A stretch of DNA of 64,000 nucleotides from JAFDZV01 sp035549015 (GCA_035549015.1 DASZRW010000014.1:1-64000), one strand, 5' to 3'; positions 27,801 through 36,163 are shown, counted from the first letter of the stretch. Made by a program: numbers and translations. The notes: a model not told the origin generated them from the letters alone.

Positions 27801-28714
27801 GCCTGCTTCTGTTCTGGACCCGCATCGTGAGAAAGGGACCGGACTCCACCGGCGCAAAGCCCACCGGCACGCACCTCGGCGACGATCTGAGCGGGCTGAA
27901 TCTTCCGCCCGATCCGAACTCGAAGCCGTATGTGGTTCTCTACTGGAGTGAATACTACAACGGAAAGTGGCAGGCACCGAAGACAACGGACGTGGAAAAT
28001 CCGATCCAGCTCGGCACCTATCCGGTGGGAGGCTCGGGCACGTTCGATCGCAGCCAGCTCTGGATCGATTCGCGACCGGACGGCACCAGGCTGCGTGTCA
28101 GCGTCTACGGCGTTGGATACGCCACCTTCCTCTTCTTCAACCTGCACGCGCAGCCGCTCTGCGACAACGGTACGTTCGCGATCGGGACAGGCGTTCCGTT
28201 CCGCGAGCGGATGTTCAGCGGCGATCTGGCAACCACGTTCGGCTTCGGCTACATACAGAATACCGGATGGATGTCCATGATCATGTCGCGCACGGTGCTC
28301 AAGCCGGATTTCCCGTACAGAATCGTCGAGGCGCATCAGCCGTTCAACGACTGGTGGAACGCACCGCTCTTCTACTACGACAACCAGCACGTCTTCTACG
28401 TGTCCAGCAGGTGGGACATCCCGGCGGTTCGCACCTGGTCGACGTACGGAATCCCGATCTCCGGAAGCACGGCCTTCGCCGCACCGGGTACGCTGGTATT
28501 CACCGGCACGGCTGCTCCGGCTTCACTCACAACCTGGGCAAGCGGCGGATCGCTGGCGGGCGGGACAATAACGCTCAGCGGTTCGGTAACCGGCGCGCGC
28601 GCAATGGGCGAGCTTGTCGCCACGAGTGGAACGATCCACACCGGCATCGGCTCAACGGCGCTTGTCCCGTACTCGGGTGGATTGATCGGCCCGACCGGAT
28701 TGACCGGCGTGTAG
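21812..28714 (+). CDS. Tc toxin TcA subunit, N-terminal part (A1; YenA1/TccA-like)
   Basis: This 2300-residue protein forms most of the TcA channel precursor. An N-terminal immunoglobulin/transthyretin-like domain (about 20-130, VNGTVSSSDRVGAGGLQVQIVDKG pattern) is followed by an alpha-helical shell with the VRP1 signature CDECRSILSPAAYLVDLLHF (about 608). A PA14-like beta domain lies at about 1450-1570 and a neuraminidase-like/linker region near 1780-2050 (WEWMKRYRVWEANRKVFLYP). The protein ends before the TcB-binding region, which is encoded by the next gene. No signal peptide is seen, as is usual for Tc toxins. The start at MDAQEQ was chosen because AAGGAC lies 8 nt upstream, as in the paralogue. 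The gap to the second TcA gene is 37 nt, so they are co-transcribed. Confidence 0.92.
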   Translation: MDAQEQDIQPKAPPPQSPQGCGTVNVDTYTVNGTVSSSDRVGAGGLQVQIVDKGVGADFPLVTATTDDCGNYSATFPSTLISSRGKKRPDLQAKALVNGLAIATSDVQYNAGATTTLNITIPERTRSLPAEHDTLTQALAKYYTGPLGALREDDGQKDISYLANKTGWDARAVAMAALADHFSTTYRPPDGTANIPALFYYALFRGGVDPNPATLFHTDEDTLTAVWSEAAHQGVIGDEQLGQVQDVLRRVRLLSAQRLVSDSAVVGASSFSQMLTVSGLSSDQQNTFARAYSENKSDPDAFWDQIQSSFGPQTTDRLKLDGKLAFLTLHNASLMTAIRNTMGGAEFTDPSQLVQKGYYAADAWQGLLADQSIPVPPNIPGDDDQQQRANYAEFLAAQVAASYPTEIILERVQNDNLPVSNPGGVANFLTQQSDSFDIGTHPIEQYLVDNQLSLDSATLEDIKSVQRVYQITRSDSAMTGLLGNGLNSATAIARYDKDSFVNAFGDSVGGADAAGAIHERATQIHNVTLNLALSYLTAKNGLPIGAPPLDPDADPDASRQILQPAPQGPVDLSQPHGMRTMAKPAAFGGDILAYQTLETLFGSMDYCSCDECRSILSPAAYLVDLLHFVNQPAPPAGTTNPQTVLFQRRPDLQYLPLTCENTNTALPYIDLVNETLEYFIANGVTPLSLSGYIGHDTGTASSEDLLASPAYVMSTAYSTLSTSYFPPPLPFHQPLENHRRYYKKCGAPLQLVMERLRPNENLDRGSAVFGWRDILMEELGISRQEYDIFTNSTTIPLWKAYGWASSTADATVIATLSNAKDFCRRMNISYDDLVEILETRFVNPNSDLIPKLQRLGLNFSQLQQVSVGALSGGAFVALLPVGPNAPNPADYGQTTLAGITTWIIANYSRIRAITTLVDITGVADTCNFSTLELRFSYPMSGPSDTSTRLGAAEYYRLVRFIRLWRRLGWSIEDTDAAICGLFTLHLANMTATDVSTPANLDAGFLRLLPRLGIVVRIIKALNLTVENDLRSLLACWADIDTYGPTSQYARMFLNATILNQDAAYADNGVGLYLQDPTKMVYDHAESLRAAFNLTSTEFTQIFNALGYTTSTVLNVANISAIYRRGYMARILGISVSELLLWVTLTGIDPFVEPSLTAPATLDLIHLLADFKARGLSSAAALYLVWNQDLSGTSAPTTAAINDVIRSLRSDYAKINVDFAIVNDPTGEIARSRMTLVYGTGAADFFFGLLNDTFASDTYYSHVMSSFGPVLASAIQGIVGTYGTASASRVSYDDFHKRISFTGRMTTLMQSQLVALATNGSVVAEINSLAPGTLATFQTNFPLAINALYAANSSAIDPFFTRYPELLPLFTTYLTTVATPEVKRTNLLAGFLPTLIAGRKTQQTLQRMADAAQVDRTFAATVLNPTTVANGLHAANPANPALTDLLAVETQGLAAQYYDAITVGPFPHALRIDSNLSYAAATSNTLPANVTSPGSAISGVWTGSIEPAEDNFYNFIITAENTSTVTLVIDGVNVPLSVTSAVWTNTTPVQLKAGTLSTISVTILNVKNTVSIQWSTSGYGRVTIPAKALYASTLYNAARDAYLRFLKAGALANTLKLNAGEVARPVLSGNSWLNSIPVIGTLGSPATMVPALRDVINYAVVKAAIAPGSDSLLTVVNSPTTSTATSTSLLFTLTGWDFASFNALVTQFVGGVSNISQPFLLRRVMDAMTVVKALGISAGTLITNTTNDPTSTMARDLQAALRAQFAMEDWRQIIQPINDQMRSLQRDALVAYILHQMHLSPSTQHIDTPDKLFEYFLMDVQMEPCMQTSRIRHALSGVQLFIERCMMNLEPRCSPDSLNATHWEWMKRYRVWEANRKVFLYPENWLEPELRDDKSPFFKEMESELLQSDITEETASVALLNYLAKLEEVAKLEPCGFYHVEANASLGTGDVDHVIARTAGAHRKYYYRRREYGYWTPWELVKLDIEDNPISPVIWNDRLLLFWTRIVRKGPDSTGAKPTGTHLGDDLSGLNLPPDPNSKPYVVLYWSEYYNGKWQAPKTTDVENPIQLGTYPVGGSGTFDRSQLWIDSRPDGTRLRVSVYGVGYATFLFFNLHAQPLCDNGTFAIGTGVPFRERMFSGDLATTFGFGYIQNTGWMSMIMSRTVLKPDFPYRIVEAHQPFNDWWNAPLFYYDNQHVFYVSSRWDIPAVRTWSTYGIPISGSTAFAAPGTLVFTGTAAPASLTTWASGGSLAGGTITLSGSVTGARAMGELVATSGTIHTGIGSTALVPYSGGLIGPTGLTGV

Positions 28715-28751
28715 GCAAACCCAAAGCATTCATGACACGGAGAACATACAC

Positions 28752-31700
28752 ATGCCAACGAGTTTTTTAGTCAGCCCCGGTTATCATCTGGGCACGTCCA
28801 CGCTCACGCTGATCGCGTCGGTTCCCATGCCGACAACAGCGAAGTTCACCTACACGTTCGACAACTTCTTCCATCCGTTCATCGGCGAACTGATCCAGAA
28901 GCTGAACCTCGAATCGTTGAAGGGAATGCTGGATCCGAAGTGGCAGAAGAGTCTGCAGACACCTGATCCGGTGGCCTATCCATCTCTGGACTTCTTCAAC
29001 AACCTTTACCATCCGCAGAACAGCAGCACGGTATCGGTTGTGCACTTCGCCAAGCAGATCGACGTATCGGACCATGGTTCGTACTCCAACTACAACTGGG
29101 AGATGATGTTCCATGTTCCGCTCACGGTGGCCACGCATCTGAGCAAGATGCAGCGCTTCGCCGAGGCACAGCGGTGGTTTCATCTGATATTCAATCCCAC
29201 GTCCACGGACATGTCGGTTCCGGCGCCGGATCGCTACTGGAATTTCCTGGCCTTCCGCCAGGGAACCAGCACGCGGCAGATCGACTACATCCTCACGCTC
29301 CTGGCGCAGCCGCGTCCTACGCTTCCTGGGCCGGACCAGGATCTGTACGACAGCGCCATCAACGGCTATCAGGCCATCCTGAACAAGCCGTTCCAGCCGC
29401 ATGCGGTTGCGCGCACGCGCCACGTTGCCTATCAGTATTCCGTTGTGATGAAGTACCTGGACAACCTGATCGCATGGGGCGATCAGCTCTTCGCCCAGGA
29501 CTCGATAGAGTCGATCAACGAGGCAACACAGCGCTACGTGCTGGCCGCCAACCTGCTGGGCCCGAAGCCGCAGCGCGTGCCGCTGCGCGGAACGGTGAAG
29601 GCGAAGAACTTCAACCAGCTTCAGGCGCTCTCCGGCACCGATCCGATGGGGAATGCGCTGGTGGCACTGGAGGGGAACTTCCCCTTCAACTTCGCCTCGC
29701 CTCCTCCCAGCACTCCCGGGCCAACACCGCTCTTCGGCCTGGGGCGCACGCTCTACTTCTGCGTCCCGCGCAACGACAAGATGCTCGGCTACTGGGACAT
29801 CGTTGCGGATCGCCTGTTCAAGATCCGCCACTGCATGAACATCCAGGGAATTGTCCGGCCGCTTGCGCTGTTCGATCCGCCGATCGATCCGGGCATGCTG
29901 GTGAAGGCGGCAGCGGCCGGCATGGACGCCGGAAGCATCGTCAACGGGCTCAACCAGCCGATCGGCCCCATCCGCTCGCTGGCATTGATCCAGAAGGCGG
30001 CGGAGCTCTGCGCGGAAGTGAAGAGCCTTGGCGGCGCGCTGCTGACGGCGGTGGAGAAGGGAGAGGGGGAGCACCTCACGCTGATGCGCCAGCGTCACGA
30101 GATCCAGGTGCAGCAGCTTGCACAGGAAGTGCGGTACCTGCAGTGGCAGAACGCACGCGAGTCCACGCAGTCGCTCCTGACAACGCGCAAGTCGGCGCTG
30201 GAACGGCTCCACTACTACGCACGGCTGCTCGGCATTCCGGCGGACGCGAACGCTCCGGAGACGATCGTCCTGAATCGCAAGGATCTGACCGAGGAGAACT
30301 TCGACGAGGCCTACGCATCGCTGGTTGGGCAGTACGACAAGCAGCTCACGCTGCAGAAGCTCTCGGCGCTCTCCATCACCGGCGGCAGCAACCCCTCCAA
30401 CCAGTCGGGCGCGACGGGGTCAGGCTCGCTCTATCTGAACACGAACGAAAACGCGGACCTGAACGTCCACTCGCCGGCGGCGAACGAGTACCATGAGCGT
30501 GCGGCGGCCATCAAGGCCACGGCCGGCATCCTGGCACTCATCCCGCAGTTCCCGATCAAGCTCGCGTTCTGGGGGCTTGGCGCCGAGATCGGCTTCGGCG
30601 GCCAGCAGCTCTCGGCCGCCGCGAACTTCGCCGGCGACGTGATCGAGATCCGCTCCAGCCACGAGACCTACAAGGCCTCCACGGCCTCGAAGACGGCAAC
30701 GTACCAGCGCCGTGCGGACGACTGGATCCTGCAGTATAATCTTGCCGCGCACGAGCTGATGCAGAACGGACGCCAGGTGCTCACCTCGCTCATCGGCGAG
30801 CAGTCCGCGCATCGCGAGTATCTCAACACCAAGCAGCAGATCGCCAACGCGCAGGAGGTGGATGAGTTCCTTCGCGAGAAGTTCACGAACGAGGAGCTCT
30901 ATCTCTGGCAGCAGGGCGAGGTGTCCCGCCTCTATTACGAGTACTACCGCTTCGCGTTCGACACCGCTCGCAAGGCGGAGCGGACGATGAAGCAGGAGTT
31001 GATGCGGCCGGAGCTGGACGCTCAGGACTTCATCAAGTTCAATTACTGGGACGGCGGCCGCAAGGGCTTCCTTTCCGGCGAGGCGCTCCATCTGGACATC
31101 AAGAAGATGGAGATGGCGTACCACGACAACAACAAGCGCGAGCTGGAGATCACGCGCCACGTGTCGCTGCGCCAGCTGGACCCGCGCGCGCTCCTGATCC
31201 TTCGCGCCACCGGCTCCTGCGTGGTGGCGATTCCGGAGTGGCTGTACGATCGCGACTGCCCGGGGCACTACATGCGCCGCATCAAGAGCGTTGCGCTCTC
31301 CATCCCGTCGGTGGTGGGCCCGTACGCAAGCGTGAACTGCACGCTCTCGCTGATGCGGAGCACGGTGCGCGTATCGAGCACGGCATCGATCGGAACGTAT
31401 GCACGTTCGAGCAGCGGCACGGACGACCGGTTCATCGACTACTCCGGTTCGATCCAGTCCATCGTCACCAGCAGCGCCACCAACGACAGCGGCATGTTCG
31501 AGACCAATCTGCGCGATGACCGCTTCCTCCCCTTCGAGGGAGCCGGCGCGGTCAGCACGTGGAAGCTGGACCTGCCGACGGACTACAAGGCGTTCGACTA
31601 CAACACCATCTCCGATGTGATCATCCACATTCGCTACACTGCGCGCCAGGGCATCAGCCCGGATGCGGTGAACGATGCGCTGGATACGTTGTTCAAGCCG

Positions 31701-32051
31701 ACGCCGAGCACCAATCCGGCGGTACTTGCAATGGTCTTCAGCCTGCGCAACGACTTCCCGACCGAGTGGGCGGCGTTCGTCAACAGCGCCTCCGATCCGT
31801 TCGCGGCAACGATCCGGAAGGATTACTTCCCGTACCTGGCGCAGGGGAAGACGATTACGATCCGGAGCATGGAGATCTACTCGCAGGATACCTCGAAGCA
31901 CCATGCTGTGGGCAGCACGACGGCCGCGACAACGGCGCTCGCCGGCGGCTCGTTCCCGCTCAGCATGGCGGCCGAAACGGGTCCCGCGGCAATCCTGCTG
32001 CGCAACACGACGGAGCAGGTCTACCTGGTGATCCAGTACTCGCTGAGCTAG
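28752..32051 (+). CDS. Tc toxin TcA subunit, C-terminal part with TcB-binding domain (A2; YenA2/TccB-like)
   Basis: The 1099-residue protein supplies the second half of the TcA fold. It has an NFFHPFIGELI beta-rich start, long helices in the middle (alpha-helical channel region), a hydrophobic glycine-containing stretch (ILALIPQFPIKLAFWGLG, about 600) that could be the membrane-inserting hairpin, and a C-terminal TcB-binding domain (REYLNTKQQIANAQ, EWLYDRDCPGHYMRRIKS, GPYASVNCTLSLM). GGAGAAC precedes the ATG. Together with the upstream gene it should make one pentameric, split TcA. A terminator hairpin follows 42 nt after the stop. The neighbouring hydrolase is convergent, so the operon ends here. 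Confidence 0.92.
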   Translation: MPTSFLVSPGYHLGTSTLTLIASVPMPTTAKFTYTFDNFFHPFIGELIQKLNLESLKGMLDPKWQKSLQTPDPVAYPSLDFFNNLYHPQNSSTVSVVHFAKQIDVSDHGSYSNYNWEMMFHVPLTVATHLSKMQRFAEAQRWFHLIFNPTSTDMSVPAPDRYWNFLAFRQGTSTRQIDYILTLLAQPRPTLPGPDQDLYDSAINGYQAILNKPFQPHAVARTRHVAYQYSVVMKYLDNLIAWGDQLFAQDSIESINEATQRYVLAANLLGPKPQRVPLRGTVKAKNFNQLQALSGTDPMGNALVALEGNFPFNFASPPPSTPGPTPLFGLGRTLYFCVPRNDKMLGYWDIVADRLFKIRHCMNIQGIVRPLALFDPPIDPGMLVKAAAAGMDAGSIVNGLNQPIGPIRSLALIQKAAELCAEVKSLGGALLTAVEKGEGEHLTLMRQRHEIQVQQLAQEVRYLQWQNARESTQSLLTTRKSALERLHYYARLLGIPADANAPETIVLNRKDLTEENFDEAYASLVGQYDKQLTLQKLSALSITGGSNPSNQSGATGSGSLYLNTNENADLNVHSPAANEYHERAAAIKATAGILALIPQFPIKLAFWGLGAEIGFGGQQLSAAANFAGDVIEIRSSHETYKASTASKTATYQRRADDWILQYNLAAHELMQNGRQVLTSLIGEQSAHREYLNTKQQIANAQEVDEFLREKFTNEELYLWQQGEVSRLYYEYYRFAFDTARKAERTMKQELMRPELDAQDFIKFNYWDGGRKGFLSGEALHLDIKKMEMAYHDNNKRELEITRHVSLRQLDPRALLILRATGSCVVAIPEWLYDRDCPGHYMRRIKSVALSIPSVVGPYASVNCTLSLMRSTVRVSSTASIGTYARSSSGTDDRFIDYSGSIQSIVTSSATNDSGMFETNLRDDRFLPFEGAGAVSTWKLDLPTDYKAFDYNTISDVIIHIRYTARQGISPDAVNDALDTLFKPTPSTNPAVLAMVFSLRNDFPTEWAAFVNSASDPFAATIRKDYFPYLAQGKTITIRSMEIYSQDTSKHHAVGSTTAATTALAGGSFPLSMAAETGPAAILLRNTTEQVYLVIQYSLS

Positions 32052-32092
32052 CCGGGGCAACGGTCCGCACGGACCGGGGAACGTTCGAAAGC

Positions 32093-32128
32093 AAAAGCCG
32101 CTCGTGGTGCGAACCGCGGGCGGCTTTT
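32093..32128 (+). terminator. Intrinsic terminator of Tc cluster 1
   Basis: AAAAGCCGC pairs with GCGGCTTTT across an 18-nt loop. The A/T ends give the A-stem-T pattern of a bidirectional terminator, 42 nt beyond the last Tc gene. Confidence 0.7.
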
Positions 32129-32251
32129 CCGTTATCGACCGCTTTCTCCTATCTACCCCTCTCCTATCGATCCGTCTCTCCATCCGCCGGGACTCCTTCC
32201 CATCCGACCCGCGCATCGCGTCGCGCGCGGAGCACGATCCCGCCGCGCGCT

Positions 32252-33100
32252 CTACGCAGGGTTTGCGGAGGGTGCAGGTATGTGCGCGTCGAGCCAGGCC
32301 AGTATATCCGCCATCACCACCTCTTTCTCCAGATCGTTCAGCAGATCGTGATAATGCCCGTCGTACAGCTTGATCGTCTTGTCCGCCGAGCCGGCCCTAT
32401 CGTAGAAGTGCTGGCTGCCGCTGGGCTTGGTGGCGTTGTCGTGCGTCCCGTGCAGGATCAGCACCGGAAGCGTGATCAGCGGGAACTCCTTCTTCAGACG
32501 CTCATCGGCGCGCACCATCTCGGCAACGGTCCGGGTGGGCTGCACCTCATGTGCTATCAGCGGGTCGTTGTTCATCATCTCCACAACCCCGGGGTCGCGC
32601 GAGAAGTCCTCGTTGTGCAGCTTCAGCACATGCGCGTGCGGGGCAACATGGCTCAGCCCCTTGAGCACCGCGAGGGCAAACTCCGGGGCAGGCACCTCGT
32701 GCGCGAAGCTCTCGCAGATCAGGCCGGCGATCTCGGCCTGATGCTCGAGGGTGTAGATGCAGGAAACCACGCCGCCGGCGCTGTGCCCCAGCACGAACAC
32801 CGGCACGCCCGGCACCTCCTCCTTCGCGATCGTCACGAGGGTTTCGAGGTCGTTGACATAGTCCTCGAACCTGTCCACGTAGAAACGCTCGCCATCAGAA
32901 TTGCCGCGGCCGCGGAGGTCCAGCGCGTACGCGGCGAGGCCATGTGCAACGAACTGATCGGCAACCCAGGTGTAGTAGCCGCTGTGCGAATTGAACCCAT
33001 GCACGATGACAACGATCGCACGTGGCTTCTCCTCCGCCGGGAGCCAGGAACGGGTGTATATTCTGAGGCCGCCGACTCCTTCAAACGATTCATTGTTCAT
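32252..33100 (-). CDS. Alpha/beta hydrolase, monoacylglycerol lipase-like
   Basis: The 282-residue protein has the serine hydrolase lipase pattern: oxyanion region VIVHGFNSHSGYY, LDLRGRGNSDG, the nucleophile elbow GHSAGG, an acid in LILHGTHDNATKP, and the histidine in YDGHYHDLLND. This matches the lysophospholipase/monoglyceride lipase (Hydrolase_4) family, which hydrolyses acylglycerols or lysophospholipids. No signal peptide is seen from the chosen MNNESFEG start, which has AGGAGA before it. It is convergent with Tc cluster 1 and is probably unrelated to it. Confidence 0.9.
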   Translation of the reverse strand: MNNESFEGVGGLRIYTRSWLPAEEKPRAIVVIVHGFNSHSGYYTWVADQFVAHGLAAYALDLRGRGNSDGERFYVDRFEDYVNDLETLVTIAKEEVPGVPVFVLGHSAGGVVSCIYTLEHQAEIAGLICESFAHEVPAPEFALAVLKGLSHVAPHAHVLKLHNEDFSRDPGVVEMMNNDPLIAHEVQPTRTVAEMVRADERLKKEFPLITLPVLILHGTHDNATKPSGSQHFYDRAGSADKTIKLYDGHYHDLLNDLEKEVVMADILAWLDAHIPAPSANPA

Positions 33101-33347
33101 GGGCTGTCTCCTGATGCGAGAGTGAATGTGTAGAGCCGCGCACCCGGTGCGCCCGGGCTGCTCCGGCGTACAACACGCGGCGTCGGAGCGCTGCGCGTTG
33201 CGGATCGCCCCGATGCACCGGCCTCCGCTGCCACCAACCGCCCAACATGGAACCATGCGCGGCTCCGAACCGGGCGTCCCGCTCAAGATAGCCTTCACTC
33301 CCCCGCGATTACCATTGTGATATCTTCATCGTTCATCCCGGTGGTCA

Positions 33348-33851
33348 TCATCGATCTCTCCCAAGCAACCGCTGCAACCCTTTCGCCCGCGGAAGGACAA
33401 ACCAGAGGAGCATGAACAGGGCGAAGAGCCCACTCGCCACCAGGGCGCTCGGCAGGCCGTCAAGCAATACCTTGGCAATCAGGTAGTAGTCCAGGCAGAC
33501 CCCGACGGCAAGGGGGAGCATGCTTGCAAGAAGCAGGCGCGTGCTGACGCGGATGAACGTCTGGGTAACCTCGCGAAGCCCGGTGTGGCGGTTGTAGGCG
33601 GCCGGCGTCATGATCAGCGCGACGGCAATTGCAAGCAGCGTGATGGCCGCCAGGTGGATGTGCTGATCCGGAACGCTGAGCTTCTGGTCGAACCCCGGGC
33701 TGAACACCGCGATCAACTGAAAGCCCAGCAGCGCCTGAATGCCCGGCAGAACCATCCGGCATTCGTCCAGCAGGAATGATGCGGCATCGGAGAGCGAAAG
33801 CTCCTCCTTCTGCCGGTCCCACGAATCCATATCTTCAGTGTTGGAAGCCAT
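33348..33851 (-). CDS. DUF6328-like small membrane protein
   Basis: The 167-residue protein has a charged cytosolic N-terminus (SWDRQKEELSLSDAASFLLDECRMVLPG) and about four hydrophobic segments: GIQALLGFQLIAVF, AAITLLAIAVALIM, LLLASMLPLAVGV and ALVASGLFALFMLLW. The order, and the conserved LDECRMVLPG followed by YNRHTGL after the second segment, match the DUF6328 family, whose role is unknown. It should sit in the inner membrane. The start MASNTED has only a weak ribosome binding site. It is a single gene. Confidence 0.75.
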   Translation of the reverse strand: MASNTEDMDSWDRQKEELSLSDAASFLLDECRMVLPGIQALLGFQLIAVFSPGFDQKLSVPDQHIHLAAITLLAIAVALIMTPAAYNRHTGLREVTQTFIRVSTRLLLASMLPLAVGVCLDYYLIAKVLLDGLPSALVASGLFALFMLLWFVLPRAKGLQRLLGRDR

Positions 33852-34090
33852 CGCCCGGAACCTGAGCCCAATGGTGTACGATAGCCCGCGGCATTCCCCT
33901 CCCGCACACGCGGCAGTCCGGCGCATGCCATCTTCATCGTTCCGCGCAGCCTGCGGCCGATGATCCCGCAGCTCCGGCGGACGCGGGCATCTGAAGGAAT
34001 AACGTTCGAGCGGCCGAGATTGGCAGTGCGGTTCCGTAGTAGTTGCGGCGGGCATCGATCGCGGGGCCGGCCGGATGGCCGGAGGATGCG

Positions 34091-34966
34091 CTATGGATCC
34101 GGGATCTCCAGCTCGAACTCGCCGATCTGCTCGGGGTCACCGATCAGATCGATGGCGAGAATCCTTCCGCGCTCGATCGTGAAATCGAACACCACGCGGA
34201 GGCGGCCACCCGGCGCCCACACCAGCCCGGCGGCACCATCGATGAGCGCGGGCCGTGCTCCCTGCGCGCGGCGCGAGAACGTGCCGGCGGCTGCCACGGC
34301 GCCACGCAGTTCCGGCTCCGCGCCCAGCTTCACGGCGGTACCGTCGGCACGAACCACTACATCCGGATCCAGCACCGCGAGGAGCGCATCGAAATCTCCG
34401 CCGCGGGCCGCTGCGAGGAAGGCGTCCACAACGGCCTTGCGATGCGCGTGATCCGCATCGGGCACTTCCCGGTTTCCCTGCACGCGCCGCCGCGCACGGC
34501 TTGCAAGCTGGCGCGTCGCGGCCGCAGAGCGATCAACGATCGTCGCGATCTCCTCGAAGGGAAGATCGAACATGTCGTGCAGCACGAATGCCACACGCTC
34601 CGCCGGAGGCAGCCTGTTCAGCACGACCAGCATGGCAAGCCCGACGGAATCCGCCAGGAGGGTCTCGTGTTCGGGATCGCCGCCATCCTCACGCCGAGCA
34701 GCGGGCTCCGGCACGTGCTCATCCATGGCCTCCTCGCGGCGCGACTTGCGGGAGCGAAGCATGTCCAGGCACACCCGCGCCACAACCGTGGTAAGCCATC
34801 CCCCAAGGTTCTCCACGCCGCTGGTGTCGGAGCGGCTCAGCCGCAGCCACGCCTCCTGCACGGCATCCTCCGCCTCGCTCATCGAGCCGAGCATACGATA
34901 GGCAACGGATTGCAGATGGGTTCGTCTGGCCTCGAATCCCCGGGCAAGCATCTCGTGCGTCTCCAT
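34091..34966 (-). CDS. ECF sigma factor of the ECF41 / SigJ type with SnoaL-like C-terminal extension
   Basis: The 291-residue protein has sigma region 2 (YRMLGSMSEAEDAVQEAWLR, then WLTTVVARVCLDMLRSR) and region 4 (RLPPAERVAFVLHDMF, FEEIATIVDRSAAATRQ). A roughly 110-residue SnoaL-like extension follows (AFLAAARGGDFDALLAVLDP). This layout defines ECF41, in which the C-terminal domain replaces an anti-sigma factor. It is encoded divergently from a carboxymuconolactone decarboxylase gene, the classic ECF41 partner. A promoter matching the published ECF41 consensus (TGTCACA-N16-CGTC) lies 37 nt before the start codon, so autoregulation is expected. AGGAAA serves as ribosome binding site. Confidence 0.9.
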   Translation of the reverse strand: METHEMLARGFEARRTHLQSVAYRMLGSMSEAEDAVQEAWLRLSRSDTSGVENLGGWLTTVVARVCLDMLRSRKSRREEAMDEHVPEPAARREDGGDPEHETLLADSVGLAMLVVLNRLPPAERVAFVLHDMFDLPFEEIATIVDRSAAATRQLASRARRRVQGNREVPDADHAHRKAVVDAFLAAARGGDFDALLAVLDPDVVVRADGTAVKLGAEPELRGAVAAAGTFSRRAQGARPALIDGAAGLVWAPGGRLRVVFDFTIERGRILAIDLIGDPEQIGEFELEIPDP

Positions 34967-35002
34967 CGGTCACATTTCCTGATTGTGTTCCGTCATGCCC
35001 CT

Positions 35003-35029
35003 GACGAATGAACGTGGGCCGATGTGACA
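35003..35029 (-). promoter_or_regulatory. ECF41-type promoter of the sigma factor gene
   Basis: Read on the minus strand, TGTCACA (35029-35023) is followed after 16 nt by CGTC (35006-35003), the -35 and -10 elements described for ECF41 sigma factors. It points to the sigma gene 37 nt away. No similar site was seen facing the divergent decarboxylase gene. Confidence 0.7.
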
Positions 35030-35084
35030 GCATCCGGCTCGCGCATCAACAACAACATCAGACAAACGTACAAGGACAACCATC

Positions 35085-35540
35085 ATGCAAGCACGAATGA
35101 GCAACCCGGCCTTGATCATCCCCGACGCCATGCAGGCGATCCGTGCCCTGATAGGAGCAGCGGAACAGGGGGGCGTGCCGCCGCTCACACTGCAATTGTC
35201 GCACCTGCGCGCCAGCCAGATCAACGGCTGCAGCGCATGCGTGGATATCGGCACACAGCATGCAAGGAAGATGGGCGAGACGGACAGGCGTCTCTTCGCC
35301 GTTGCTGCATGGCGGGAGGCTCCGTACTTCACGGATGCCGAGCGCGCAGCTCTTGCGCTTACCGAGGCCGTGACACGGCTCAGCGACCGAACCGATCCGG
35401 TGCCCGACGAGATCTGGGAGGAAGCCAGGCGGCACTACGATGAGAAGGGACTCGCCGCACTGATTCTCTCGATCGCAACAACCAACGTTTTCAACCGGCT
35501 GAACGTAGCAACCCGGCAGATTGCCGGATCGTGGGGATGA
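35085..35540 (+). CDS. Carboxymuconolactone decarboxylase / AhpD-like protein
   Basis: The 151-residue protein carries the CMD fold, with the AhpD-type redox motif CSAC in INGCSACVDIGTQHARK, where the histidine seven residues after the second cysteine is also conserved. The helices EAPYFTDAERAALALTEAVT and the C-terminal LIAT-like helix (ALILSIATTNVFNRLN) fit. Members act as peroxidase-like thiol proteins or decarboxylases. The pairing with a divergent ECF41 sigma factor suggests a role in the stress response that this sigma governs. AAGGAC precedes the ATG. Confidence 0.9.
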   Translation: MQARMSNPALIIPDAMQAIRALIGAAEQGGVPPLTLQLSHLRASQINGCSACVDIGTQHARKMGETDRRLFAVAAWREAPYFTDAERAALALTEAVTRLSDRTDPVPDEIWEEARRHYDEKGLAALILSIATTNVFNRLNVATRQIAGSWG

Positions 35541-35620
35541 AGCTCGTGTCTCTCCACCTGGCCCGCTCTGAGCAGGAGGGGTTCCGATCGATGCCGATGC
35601 GATGCGTGAGCGGTGGCCGG

Positions 35621-35662
35621 CGAACTCCCTCCAACCCTCTCCTGGACAGAGGGGGCGAAGAA
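35621..35662. repeat. 42-bp repeat, left copy, flanking the DUF559 gene
   Basis: It matches the copy at 36164-36205 in 38 of 42 positions and in the same orientation. The core CCCTCT-N7-AGAGGG can form a hairpin. It lies 36 bp beyond the stop of the DUF559 gene. Confidence 0.8.
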
Positions 35663-35698
35663 AGGGATCAGGAGGGGCTTTCGTGTTGACGCAGCAAT

Positions 35699-36067
35699 TC
35701 ATTCTTCTGCTTCCGCAAGCGCGGCGAGAATGCTCCTTGTCGTACCGTTCGGATCAGCAAGAAATTCCTCATTCGTAAATCGGATGACACGAATCCCCTG
35801 CTCGTTCAAATATTTCGTTCGCCTTGCATCATGAAGACGTCCCTCCTCGGTGAAGTGGTGGTAGCCATCAAGCTCAACCGCCAGATTACAGTGGGCGCAA
35901 AAGAAATCAAGCACATATGGCCCCACGCTGAACTGCCGATAGAACTTGTACCCACCAGGACGATGAGCACGTAGTTGCGACCACATCACCATTTCCGCAT
36001 ATGTCTGATCACGCCGCAGTCTGCGCCGCAATTCCTTCAGGTGAATATGGTTGAATAGCGGGTTCAC
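35699..36067 (-). CDS. DUF559 (Vsr-like) endonuclease-domain protein
   Basis: The 122-residue protein matches DUF559, a single-domain member of the restriction-endonuclease-like superfamily. Signature blocks are RRDQTYAEMVMWSQLR, GYKFYRQFSVGPYVLDFFC, VELDGYHH (likely catalytic acidic residues), and RTKYLNEQGIRVIRF. Such proteins are related to the very short patch repair nuclease Vsr and often occur in scattered, repeat-associated copies. The start is a GTG at 36067; an ATG further in would drop the conserved first helix. The gene sits between two near-identical direct repeats, which makes a mobile or repeat-mobilised unit plausible. Confidence 0.85.
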   Translation of the reverse strand: MNPLFNHIHLKELRRRLRRDQTYAEMVMWSQLRAHRPGGYKFYRQFSVGPYVLDFFCAHCNLAVELDGYHHFTEEGRLHDARRTKYLNEQGIRVIRFTNEEFLADPNGTTRSILAALAEAEE

Positions 36068-36163
36068 CTATCGATATCCAAACATTCGTTGCCAACATAT
36101 GGAACGCCAGCTGCCCGCCGAAGGAATTATCCCTGCACTATGCCGGACGCATGCAGCGGGATC

